A program made the translations under genes and the position numbers. Shown here piece by piece: positions 5,699-13,575 of a stretch of 25,915 bases of DNA (the stretch's first letter is position 1; each line of letters starts with the position of its first letter). This DNA is from a virus: IMG/VR virus record IMGVR_UViG_3300033145_001773, positions 1 to 25,915 of that record. One strand, 5' to 3'. The notes beneath the pieces are model-generated. The model saw only the letters and a program-made list of their open reading frames with translations. It searched no databases and was not told the DNA's origin.

Positions 5699-6015
5699 TT
5701 ATGCACTGCTTTTTTAACTACTTCTTTCCAGTCTAACGGACTTTTACCCCAAATAATCATAAATAATTTATTATGAATCATTTTAAAACGCTCAATACAC
5801 CTATATGTTTTTTCGTGGTCTTCATTAATAATATCTTGTTCTGCTTTCGCGTGTTGAAATCTATCATTCCATTCGTTGATACTTGAACTATGCACTCTAT
5901 CAATAACCTCATAAAATTTTAAAACAGAATTATAGTAATTATTCGCTTTAACTTCCCAGCGGTCTAAAAACTCATTAATAATTTTAACTTCATTTAATAC
6001 TATTTTAATCTTCAT
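5686..6015 (-). CDS. Hypothetical 109-residue helical protein, first gene of early operon
   Basis: Starts at 6015 behind GAGGAGG and is the first full gene after the strong promoter at about 6062-6097. The product is charged and mostly helical with many Trp, His and Asn residues (LDRWEVKANNYYNSVLKFYE, WNDRFQHAKAEQD, MIIWGKSPLDWKEVVKKAV). Function unknown. Its last codons (EAE stop) run into the 114-bp repeat, so its C-terminus may have been set by the duplication. Confidence 0.6.
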   Translation of the reverse strand: MKIKIVLNEVKIINEFLDRWEVKANNYYNSVLKFYEVIDRVHSSSINEWNDRFQHAKAEQDIINEDHEKTYRCIERFKMIHNKLFMIIWGKSPLDWKEVVKKAVHKEAE

Positions 6016-6016
6016 C

Positions 6017-6049
6017 TTACTGCCTCCTCTTATTGTTGACCTGAACCAT
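6017..6049 (-). other. Possible leader peptide ORF
   Basis: In the predicted 5' leader of the early operon an ATG at 6049 opens a 10-codon frame (MVQVNNKRRQ) ending one base before the ATG of the first gene. Its Arg-Arg codons overlap the AGGAGG ribosome binding site of that gene. An AAAGG precedes it at short spacing. Confidence 0.3.
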
Positions 6050-6059
6050 ATCCTTTGCC

Positions 6060-6095
6060 GTCAATTCTATTATACCATATATACAGAGAATTGAC
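6060..6095. promoter_or_regulatory. Palindromic operator overlapping the promoter
   Basis: Perfect 9-base inverted arms GTCAATTCT (6060-6068) and AGAATTGAC (6087-6095) are separated by 18 bases. The arms bracket the -10 box, one over the -35/spacer border and one at the start site. A dimeric or tetrameric repressor bound here would block RNA polymerase. Confidence 0.65.
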
Positions 6096-6097
6096 AA
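6062..6097 (-). promoter_or_regulatory. Strong sigma-70/sigma-A type promoter of the early operon
   Basis: On the minus strand TTGTCA (6097-6092) and TATAAT (6074-6069) are 17 bases apart, with an extended -10 TGG directly before the -10 box. This is near consensus for the host housekeeping sigma factor. The predicted start is near 6062, giving a leader of about 47 bases before the ATG at 6015. It is the only clear promoter in the window. Confidence 0.85.
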
Positions 6098-6121
6098 CTT
6101 TTTGTTAAAAAGATTGGGGTT

Positions 6122-6148
6122 CTAAGTTGTTGAAACTAAACAACTTAG
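6122..6148. repeat. 10-bp-arm inverted repeat upstream of the promoter
   Basis: CTAAGTTGTT (6122-6131) and AACAACTTAG (6139-6148) form a perfect inverted repeat around 7 bases. It lacks an adjacent T-run on either strand, so it is a poor terminator. It is centred about 40 bases upstream of the -35 box, a position suited to a regulator binding site, or it may be an RNA hairpin at the end of the tail transcript. Confidence 0.6.
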
Positions 6149-6193
6149 GACAATGAGGAATATTTATTTTTGGTGGGGGTTGACTTGGCGCAC

Positions 6194-6220
6194 AAAAAGG
6201 ACGATATCTCGTTGTCCCTT
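6194..6220 (-). terminator. Candidate intrinsic terminator of the tail operon
   Basis: Shortly after the stop of the last tail gene (6234) the minus strand reads AAGGGAC, an 11-base loop, then GTCCTTTTT. This gives a 7-bp stem (one G-U pair) running into a T-tract. It separates the tail operon from the early promoter. Confidence 0.55.
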
Positions 6221-6233
6221 CCTTTATATACTG

Positions 6234-7007
6234 TTAATAGGCACTCTTGATGAACGTTAGTTCAAAATCTGTAAAGTTCTTATTACTAATACTGGGGGAA
6301 CCACTTCTCCAATAACAATTGGTTATAGTATATGAGGTTGCACCGTATTCCACGGTTAAAGTACCTGAACCTGTTGACAGTGCATTATATAAATTTATAA
6401 GATATTGTTCTAACTCCAATCTTGTAGTTTTTTTCACGTAACCACTGATTTTAATTTCTAATTGTCCCCCTCCCAAATCCGAAGTGGATTGTATTAATAT
6501 TCCTAGCGCGGTGGGCACAACAATGGGTTGTACATTCCCCACATAATTAATATTAGCATAAGCAGAATCTCCAATATAATCACTTCCAAATTTAACCCTT
6601 TGTTTTGTAATAGAATCTCCTGGAACTGCATCAATGGGTCCTGTTTTAGAAAAGGTTAATGCAGTGATTGAAAAACCACTTTGACTTTGAGATACAATAT
6701 ATTTTATTAATCTACAACCGGCAAAGGTTACCTCTATACCTCCACCATTTGCGCCTGTAGTAAAATATAAATCGTATATAGAACCCTCTGCTAATGAAGT
6801 ATCGAAGTCTTCAGTAGCATAAGATACGCTAATTGTCAGGGTCTCCGTATCTTTAAATTCATCTATGACTACCCCATCTTCATTATATTTCTTCTCAGTA
6901 GTAATACCATAATCCATACCTATTTCGGTTGTAGGAATTATTTCTTTTACGGTCACTGCACTTTGCTTTAATACTAGTTTACCTACACTAAATTTAAAAT
7001 TCTGCAT
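6234..7007 (-). CDS. Tail tube-fold structural protein, distal tail candidate
   Basis: The 257-residue protein starts at 7007 behind AGGAGG. Its N-terminal half repeats the plan of the tail tube protein encoded at 16263-16664. Both begin FKFS-x-GK, and both have a central GANGGG (here TTGANGGGIEVTFAGCRLIKY, split in the tube protein as GANGGGLAGVIKNCKVTNY), followed by a closing strand. The C-terminal half is an extra beta-rich domain ending YWRSGSPSISNKNFTDFEL. In siphoviruses tube-fold proteins with added domains form distal tail or hub rings, so this is probably a tail-tip ring component. It is the last gene of the tail operon. The paralogy is seen directly; the exact ring is inferred. Confidence 0.65.
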   Translation of the reverse strand: MQNFKFSVGKLVLKQSAVTVKEIIPTTEIGMDYGITTEKKYNEDGVVIDEFKDTETLTISVSYATEDFDTSLAEGSIYDLYFTTGANGGGIEVTFAGCRLIKYIVSQSQSGFSITALTFSKTGPIDAVPGDSITKQRVKFGSDYIGDSAYANINYVGNVQPIVVPTALGILIQSTSDLGGGQLEIKISGYVKKTTRLELEQYLINLYNALSTGSGTLTVEYGATSYTITNCYWRSGSPSISNKNFTDFELTFIKSAY

Positions 7008-7016
7008 TTTTCCTCC

Positions 7017-9476
7017 TTATATTACTGTTAAATTTTTAGATATAAGTAGCGTAGGAACATATGCTCCTATATCTGCCGGGACTGAAGTATAGACACTCCC
7101 CTCATTTACTGAAGGACTAGTCCAAGTAATACCATCTACTGTCTCATATAGGTGGATTTTATCGTCAGCTGTTTTAGTATGTCCATCCCAGCTTACATCA
7201 CTATTATTGATTAGATATAGTTTAAATCCACTGTCTCCATCCTTAAAAGCAGAAAATAGTCCTGATTCTCCTTGACAATCATCTGAAAATGAGAGTAGTG
7301 TTAAATCATCTATAGAGTTATATTTGTATAATTTATCGTTCCACCACATGTTTACTACTAACCAGGTAAAGGTTACAGGTAGACATGCTCTAGATGAAGT
7401 TGAGTAATATCCTGAGTTTAAATCCCAACTTTCCCCGGCCTGAAAGGGGGTATTTATAGAAACCATTTGGTCTAAACCGTGATAAGTTATAGTATCACCT
7501 GTTAGGGTTTCTATAGTTTCAGTAACCCCAGGTAAAAAGTTTCCCCAAATATGTATGTACCTATAAGTCCTTCTAGAAAATGCTAAAGTTATACCTCCCG
7601 CACCCCCTCCGCCACCCTTCTCATAATAAACATTATAATAATCCTCACTAGCGTAAGCATAATTAGCTAACCAATCTGCCTGAGTGATTCCGAAAAAGGT
7701 AGTATAGGGAAAAGTTACTGTAGTACCACTTATACTATAAGGTAAGTGGGTGATTGTAATATTACTATGTTCTTCTGTGGGAGTTCCTACTATTCGTCTA
7801 CAGTTAAATGATTTAATGACAGGATTCATAGTGGCAGTAGGTGATGTACGAGGGGATTCCTCAAATGGCGAATTATAAATATCAAACCAGTATTGTCGCC
7901 TATAAGAATGACCGTTAGTAATAGTTTTATCTCCCCAAGCACTGTCGAAATCATTAGGGCTACCGTATTCCCTAGCATATATATTTGGATTGGTGAATGT
8001 ACCTGTTTTAACTTGGTCTCTAAGTGTTATCTCCATACGGTCATGGTATATATCTAAATCAGTATTTGCTGTTATATTCATATAGTAAGGGTCATTTAGA
8101 TTTACGAATAAAGAATTTCTAACACCATCTACTGAAAACATTTTTGTATATTGACTATTAGTTATGGTATCTAATACCTTAGCTTCATGTTCCCAAAGTA
8201 TTGAAACACCTATACCAAATTCTATTACTATACTTGCTTCATCAGTTGGAATCGCCCCTTCTGAACCATCTCCGAAAATAACTGTAGCTGTACCTGTTCT
8301 ACCTACTAAGTTAGCCGTTACGGTACATACTTTAGCATCCGCGGTTTGACCTGAAAGGCTATCTACCCGCTCCCACAGTTCTCCGCCTACATAAACAAAC
8401 ATAGATGTATTTGGAAAAGATATTGGCCAACTAACATTAGGTAATAAATTAGGATATATTCTTTCAGTTGCAAATGATTGGGAAGCCGTACCATCACTAG
8501 CCCCTATATTCTTCTTCCAAGGACAAATAAATTTATCTACATAATTTCCACCGTTATCCCTAGATGCCCCATAATATACATAATCGTGTTCTTCTTCATC
8601 TACATCAGTACTTATAGGTTCAGTGGATATCCAATAATTATTATGGGAATAATTATAGTAATGTATTCCCTCGAATTCATAATAATAATCTATAGTCATA
8701 AAGTTTAAAGTTTGGGTCATGTGTTCACTATAAGCATTTGATAGTGTTAAATCATCCTTTGCTAACCAAGAATCAAACGGCCCGTAAAATAAACCTACCT
8801 TATCATGTTGAAGTTTATGGACTTCAATATATCTCATATCTTTTAAACGCCAAGCATTAGTTAAATCAGCATTTACGAAAAAGGGTGTAGGCGTTGTAGA
8901 ATAGTTAGCATATACATTTTGACCCAAGTTGTTATCGAACGCCATTAAAAGAGCATTTAATACTATCGATAGCACACCTCTTCTAAGTTCTTCTATATGA
9001 ATTGCTCTTAACGGTGCACTTGTGGGAATCAAGGGTTTATCCACATTAGCCCCTGAAGTCGGTCTGTCAACGTCTGTCCAATCTTCCTGCGTTGTGATTA
9101 CTGGGTTCCCCAACCTATCAAATTCAAAATAATTAGCTATTGTTTTTCCCACGCTTGTTAGAATAGCTTCAACTACTATTCTAAGTTGTTCTATATGAAC
9201 ATGTCTACAAGGTTCTGTTTTAGAAACTGTTAACCATTCTGTAATATCTAATCCTAAATCACTCTCCAACTCCCCGTAATAATTTTGCAACTCTTTAATA
9301 TGTACCCATCTCATAGGATTTTTACCCTTATAATCATTTCCGGCTAACCCTTGCTGTGTTAATATAGGGTCATCGGTCCAAAAGGGTATTGGGTCTCCTC
9401 TCTCATCTACTCCATCCTCGCCTCTTAAACCTCTTGTATTATTTATTGTATTTTTACATAGTGGACATTCTGACAT
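7017..9476 (-). CDS. Large tail fibre/adhesin-like protein with HIxELR repeats
   Basis: The 819-residue protein begins with a CPLC pair and carries four copies of a short helical motif: WVHIKELQ (57-64), HVHIEQLR (92-99), AIHIEELR (158-165) and YIEVHKLQ (216-223). This motif is common in bacterial and phage surface proteins as a repeated structural unit. Residues about 366-420 share a domain with the 313-residue structural protein (W-x-RV..., then VIFGDGSEGAIP). The remainder is Thr/Tyr/Asn-rich beta sequence with a Gly-rich linker (EKGGGGGAGG). Length, position after the hub-like gene and composition fit a host-binding fibre or tip protein. No endolysin or depolymerase motif is recognised. 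Confidence 0.65.
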   Translation of the reverse strand: MSECPLCKNTINNTRGLRGEDGVDERGDPIPFWTDDPILTQQGLAGNDYKGKNPMRWVHIKELQNYYGELESDLGLDITEWLTVSKTEPCRHVHIEQLRIVVEAILTSVGKTIANYFEFDRLGNPVITTQEDWTDVDRPTSGANVDKPLIPTSAPLRAIHIEELRRGVLSIVLNALLMAFDNNLGQNVYANYSTTPTPFFVNADLTNAWRLKDMRYIEVHKLQHDKVGLFYGPFDSWLAKDDLTLSNAYSEHMTQTLNFMTIDYYYEFEGIHYYNYSHNNYWISTEPISTDVDEEEHDYVYYGASRDNGGNYVDKFICPWKKNIGASDGTASQSFATERIYPNLLPNVSWPISFPNTSMFVYVGGELWERVDSLSGQTADAKVCTVTANLVGRTGTATVIFGDGSEGAIPTDEASIVIEFGIGVSILWEHEAKVLDTITNSQYTKMFSVDGVRNSLFVNLNDPYYMNITANTDLDIYHDRMEITLRDQVKTGTFTNPNIYAREYGSPNDFDSAWGDKTITNGHSYRRQYWFDIYNSPFEESPRTSPTATMNPVIKSFNCRRIVGTPTEEHSNITITHLPYSISGTTVTFPYTTFFGITQADWLANYAYASEDYYNVYYEKGGGGGAGGITLAFSRRTYRYIHIWGNFLPGVTETIETLTGDTITYHGLDQMVSINTPFQAGESWDLNSGYYSTSSRACLPVTFTWLVVNMWWNDKLYKYNSIDDLTLLSFSDDCQGESGLFSAFKDGDSGFKLYLINNSDVSWDGHTKTADDKIHLYETVDGITWTSPSVNEGSVYTSVPADIGAYVPTLLISKNLTVI

Positions 9477-9484
9477 ATTTTTCC

Positions 9485-11599
9485 TTAATCTGCATAATGA
9501 GCTATACCTGCTTTAGGGTCTTCACCTTGGTCACTCGATTGTTCACCTACTATTGCTTCTATTTTCTTTTGATTATAGTGATAAGTTGTTATAAAACTGT
9601 TATTTGCGACTTCATTATTTTTTTGTATATCAAATTCGTCTCCAATATATGCAATCACACCCGGATAAAATGATTCGTCTGTCAAATCTAAATGGCATAC
9701 GTACCCTAATCCGCTTGAAAAATCATGTATAACTTTTATCACTTCTAATCCATTTACTTGCATTCTTAAATTTAAAGTTTCATCTCCTAAAACAGTCATG
9801 GTTCCCTTAGTTACACCTGAAGATGATTTAGCGGCTTCTATATCTGCCCTATTTTGTAAATAATCATCAACCGCACTATAATTATCATCTGACTCATATC
9901 GATACGGAATATCAGCTGGAACATTTATAGAGATTGGTATTATATTTTCATGAATTGTTTTTGTAGCTATTCCACTCCCCGATTGTTTTGACCTACGACT
10001 TGTTTGATACGTGTATACTACTTTCTTAATAGCTGTTGACCAATAAGGAGTATTCCAAATATTTACATATAATGTACTTTCTTCAGGAGTATCTCCGCTC
10101 ATTGTAATAAATTTAGCAGTACCACTTACTATGTTCTTATGCCATTTTTTTGGTGTGGGCGAAACTACAATGCTACAACCATCCTCATCCTCATCATATT
10201 CTATTTTAGCACTCACAGGTTGCCAGGAACTAAAGTAAGAAGAATAACTCGATACGGGATGTCTACCTTCAGAACCGCCATCACCCCACTTAGATGTTGC
10301 ATCAGCACCAGCACTTATTCTAGTTTCATATTCTGACTGTGTTTCACCTGCTTCTCTAAAAGTAATTGAAGGTACTGTAAATTTAAAGGACCCAAAGATG
10401 TCTTCCATATGACCTGGTAATACTTCTACACTGTCTAAATAACTAACTACTTGAGGTTTATTATTTATTTTTGCAAATACTTGTACATTTGAAATACCTT
10501 TTGCATTTATTCTTTTAGTATTACCTGTTTGCGACCAAGATTTACACACTGTTTTTTGGGTTTCCGCACTATATATAGTAACTTGTTTTGGAGGGTTAGA
10601 CCAGTCTGTTTTAATATTAGATTTTAAAATATGCTTACCCACTTCAAAAGTACGTACGGTTATTGGTTTACCTATTTCATAATAACCTATATTACCATTT
10701 TCATCGCAGTATATTTTATAATTTCCTCTGTATTTTAATCCAAATGACCTATACTCCAAACCTGTTAAATCTGCTGCCTGAACAGGTTCCCACAAATCCT
10801 CAGGATAACCTTCCGGCATAGCTACATCTATTCCCATAGAATATAACGTTTCTTCATATCTTGTATCTACTGCAGTATAGTTAACTCTTAAAACAGTTGA
10901 ATCATAATTATCATCTCTTGAAATTAATAATCCTGTGAATACCTTCCTGTCTCTAATATAAACTATGACTTCCTGTCTAGTAGCCTCCGGTAATCCTGGA
11001 GTAGTTGGATTTTTAGGTATATGAAAACTTGCAGTTGATAGTGAGGTACCATATACTAACTCTACCCTTTCTAATACTGCATCTGTTTGCTCTACACCAC
11101 CAATGACTATTGTAAAGTCAGCATCAGTATAGTGTGATATACTAAATGAAGGTTTAGTATCATTTGGATAAACAGTACCTGTAATAGTTATACCGGCACT
11201 TTCGACTCCTGCACCGTTTACACCTCTTACCTGAAAAGTATATTGTACACCTGTAGTCAAACTACCTATAATACAACTATTTGTCGTCAATACAGTATCA
11301 TTTTGCTTCACCCAGCCTGCAACATCCTTATACACATTATACCCATAATTAGAATCTTCATCCCAATCTAAGATTATTGAATCACCTATTTCAGGGTCCG
11401 TAGCTGTTAAACCTGATATATCTGCAGGAATAGGTTGGTTTACTCTTAATTGATTATAAAAATCTTTTTGACTATTATTTTCTACTTCTACTCGTGAGTA
11501 GAAATCCTTTTTATACCTTATAAAAGTGTTAGAATTTATTGTTTTTTGCTCTTGTACATAAATTCTACTATCTGAGTTTATAGTTTTTTGTTCACTCAT
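9485..11599 (-). CDS. Baseplate hub/tail-associated protein with FN3 domain
   Basis: The 704-residue protein starts at 11599 behind GGAG. Residues 1-54 hold four short related repeats (EQKTINS, EQKTINS, KKDFYSR, QKDFYNQ). Residues about 58-145 are a fibronectin type III domain (GLTATDPEIGDSIILDWD ... YTFQVRGVNGAGVES). Next comes a region like the late control D/gp27 hub fold (DFTIVIGGVEQTDAVLERVE, VIVYIRDRKVFTGLLISRD), followed by a long beta-rich body. A hub at the tail tip carries fibres and forms the DNA exit channel. Its neighbours, the fibre-like gene downstream and structural genes upstream, support this. The hub call is by pattern and moderately sure. Confidence 0.65.
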   Translation of the reverse strand: MSEQKTINSDSRIYVQEQKTINSNTFIRYKKDFYSRVEVENNSQKDFYNQLRVNQPIPADISGLTATDPEIGDSIILDWDEDSNYGYNVYKDVAGWVKQNDTVLTTNSCIIGSLTTGVQYTFQVRGVNGAGVESAGITITGTVYPNDTKPSFSISHYTDADFTIVIGGVEQTDAVLERVELVYGTSLSTASFHIPKNPTTPGLPEATRQEVIVYIRDRKVFTGLLISRDDNYDSTVLRVNYTAVDTRYEETLYSMGIDVAMPEGYPEDLWEPVQAADLTGLEYRSFGLKYRGNYKIYCDENGNIGYYEIGKPITVRTFEVGKHILKSNIKTDWSNPPKQVTIYSAETQKTVCKSWSQTGNTKRINAKGISNVQVFAKINNKPQVVSYLDSVEVLPGHMEDIFGSFKFTVPSITFREAGETQSEYETRISAGADATSKWGDGGSEGRHPVSSYSSYFSSWQPVSAKIEYDEDEDGCSIVVSPTPKKWHKNIVSGTAKFITMSGDTPEESTLYVNIWNTPYWSTAIKKVVYTYQTSRRSKQSGSGIATKTIHENIIPISINVPADIPYRYESDDNYSAVDDYLQNRADIEAAKSSSGVTKGTMTVLGDETLNLRMQVNGLEVIKVIHDFSSGLGYVCHLDLTDESFYPGVIAYIGDEFDIQKNNEVANNSFITTYHYNQKKIEAIVGEQSSDQGEDPKAGIAHYAD

Positions 11600-11648
11600 T
11601 TATTATACTCCATAATATACTGTATTAATAGCAATTTTGTTTAACAAT

Positions 11649-12083
11649 CTATCCACCTATTGCAATCTTTCCATCTTGGGTTATTTGTAAGATTACTTTC
11701 TTATTTCTTCCGTTCGAATCTAAATATTGATATCCTAAAAAATATATAATTTCATGATTAATTATTTCACTATTTGTTAATTTAACTCTATTTCTTCTAA
11801 AATATATAAGTCTAATATTCTTCTTACCAATAACTAAAACATCTTCTAACTGAGTAGCCTGGTTTAAAGATATAATACCCTGCTTAAGGTCTACGGTAAT
11901 TTTGACAGGTTTAGATTTATGAATTAAAGAAAAATAGAGAAGACTATCATATTTATTTTGTACTTCTTTAAATAGATTTTCTTCTCCGTTTTTAAATTGG
12001 GATATGGAAGAGCCATCTGTAAAAATAGCTTCCCAATATATTTGTAATTCAGGTTTCTTACTATCAATGTTTAAAAGACTCAT
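11649..12083 (-). CDS. Hypothetical phage structural or tail-associated protein
   Basis: The 144-residue product starts at 12083 behind AGGAG. It opens with WEAIFTDGSSISQFKNG, followed by ENLFKEVQNKYDSLLYFSL, a sequence pattern that recurs in small proteins of tail operons. The second half is beta-rich (VLVIGKKNIRLIYFRRNRVKL). The length and the position between structural genes suggest a tail accessory protein. The function is not known to me. Confidence 0.5.
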   Translation of the reverse strand: MSLLNIDSKKPELQIYWEAIFTDGSSISQFKNGEENLFKEVQNKYDSLLYFSLIHKSKPVKITVDLKQGIISLNQATQLEDVLVIGKKNIRLIYFRRNRVKLTNSEIINHEIIYFLGYQYLDSNGRNKKVILQITQDGKIAIGG

Positions 12084-12129
12084 TGTATTAAATCTCCTAT
12101 ATTTTTATTTTATTGAATTAAAATAACTT

Positions 12130-12609
12130 TTATACTTCATCATATTGAAAAGTAAATACTTTTTGATTCAAATCGCCTGAGGGTGTGCTTACTGTTGTTT
12201 GTAACTGTAAACATATATACTTAGTATAACCCGCCGCTACTATGGTAGCTGTACCTGCTGCAGATTGAATACTTAAAGCTGAACCTTCAATTATGGGAAT
12301 ATCTACTGTAGCTACTGAAGAAGTAGTTTTTACCGGCTGTACATAGGCTACATTTGCCGCTGCCTTAATTAATTCACCCGTTAAATATGCACCACTAGAT
12401 TTCCAAAATAACATGTTAGATATTTCAGTAAAAGTATCGCTAAACTTAGCCCTAATATATTTCTCATAGGCATTTTCACTTGCTAATACTGGATGAGTTG
12501 CCACTACTATATTCACGGAGTCATCATCACCCATGTTTAAATTGGTAATACTGTCTGTTACATCTTCACCTACTCCATTACTCTCTGAAAATTCATGTAC
12601 TGCTGCCAC
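12130..12609 (-). CDS. Phage tail-region structural protein, unknown role
   Basis: The 159-residue acidic protein begins VHEFSESNGVGEDVTDSI and then NLNMGDDDSVNIV, followed by an alternating Ala/Thr/Val-rich beta region (SALSIQSAAGTATIVAAG) typical of virion proteins. It has no membrane segments or catalytic motifs. It lies between the 313-residue structural gene and a hypothetical gene in the tip part of the tail operon. A minor tail or decoration role is inferred from context only. Confidence 0.55.
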   Translation of the reverse strand: MAAVHEFSESNGVGEDVTDSITNLNMGDDDSVNIVVATHPVLASENAYEKYIRAKFSDTFTEISNMLFWKSSGAYLTGELIKAAANVAYVQPVKTTSSVATVDIPIIEGSALSIQSAAGTATIVAAGYTKYICLQLQTTVSTPSGDLNQKVFTFQYDEV

Positions 12610-12633
12610 TTTTCTCCCCTCTTCCTTTAATAT

Positions 12634-13575
12634 TTAAAATGCATATGCTACCCTAAATATGGCTTTGATATATGCTCCGCCTTCCGTACTTGCGGCTGCT
12701 GGAACATCTACTTTAAAAGATAATCTTTTAGCATTCTCACTGGGTATTCTATTATCAAAACTATGACTATCTCCATTACCTATAACAGAATAAACTCCTT
12801 CGTTATCATCTTTTATTTCATATTTATATTCTGTATAGGCATCTGCTCCTGCTAAAGAAGAACCTAGGGTTATAATTCCAGTATCTGAATCATATGAACC
12901 GCTTGTATAATAGTTAGTACCTGTTTTACTAGCATTATCCCAAACACCCACCACATCTGTTAATCCCGGATAATGTAAAACTTGTACATTATCATTATCT
13001 ATTTTAGTTGAATGTTCTGGAGTAACTGACCCAATGTGTAATTCAACCTGTACTACACCATCTGACTTTACTGAAACCCACTTATCAGTATAGATTGTTT
13101 TTCCATAAGTATTCAAATCAGGCGTGTAATTAATTACTATTGCCTTTCCTACACCCGGTTTCTCACCCTCTACACCATTTCCAAATAATATCACACCTGT
13201 AGTATAATTAAGTGTATACACTTTATCACTCGCACCAAGACCTGCAAAACTTGTTACTCTTCTCCACTCAGTACCGTCTACTGTTACCTCATCTGTACCA
13301 CTAATCACTGGAATATATACTAATGTATGTGTTTGACTTGCAGTACCGTCACCAGTTTCATCTTGTTCTATAATCATTCTTAGTAATTCTATTTCAATAC
13401 TTTTAGCATCTTCTGAACCTAATGCACCTGTCTTATCATTATATAATAAAACATCGTATGTCAACAACGTTTCTTCGCCTGCATCACATAATCCAAAATC
13501 AATTGGTACTAATGCAGTACCTACTTCTGCTAGAGTATCACTGCGCCACATTTCTAAATTCGGATTTGCCATCAT
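12634..13575 (-). CDS. Tail structural protein with FGxGxxGxxP domain
   Basis: The 313-residue protein starts at 13575 (ATGATG), sharing one base with the tape measure stop (TAATG). Residues about 101-150 read TEWRRVTSFAGLG, then VILFGNGVEGEKPGVG. This motif is also present in the 819-residue fibre-like protein and resembles the FGDGxxGxxP signature of baseplate and tail-tip proteins. The rest is beta-rich, with a C-terminal segment on sharing cohesion-like strands (RLSFKVDVPAAASTEGGAYI). It directly follows the tape measure gene, where distal tail proteins are usually encoded, so a tip-complex role is likely. Confidence 0.6.
   Translation of the reverse strand: MMANPNLEMWRSDTLAEVGTALVPIDFGLCDAGEETLLTYDVLLYNDKTGALGSEDAKSIEIELLRMIIEQDETGDGTASQTHTLVYIPVISGTDEVTVDGTEWRRVTSFAGLGASDKVYTLNYTTGVILFGNGVEGEKPGVGKAIVINYTPDLNTYGKTIYTDKWVSVKSDGVVQVELHIGSVTPEHSTKIDNDNVQVLHYPGLTDVVGVWDNASKTGTNYYTSGSYDSDTGIITLGSSLAGADAYTEYKYEIKDDNEGVYSVIGNGDSHSFDNRIPSENAKRLSFKVDVPAAASTEGGAYIKAIFRVAYAF

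Noticed and set aside
11486-11503. Perfect 8-bp-arm inverted repeat
   Set aside because: It lies inside the hub-like coding region with no regulatory context and no T-run; probably chance.
12105-12126. 7-bp-arm inverted repeat before the 144-residue gene
   Set aside because: It is made only of A and T in an AT-rich gap and has no convincing T-tract, so it is a weak terminator candidate at best.
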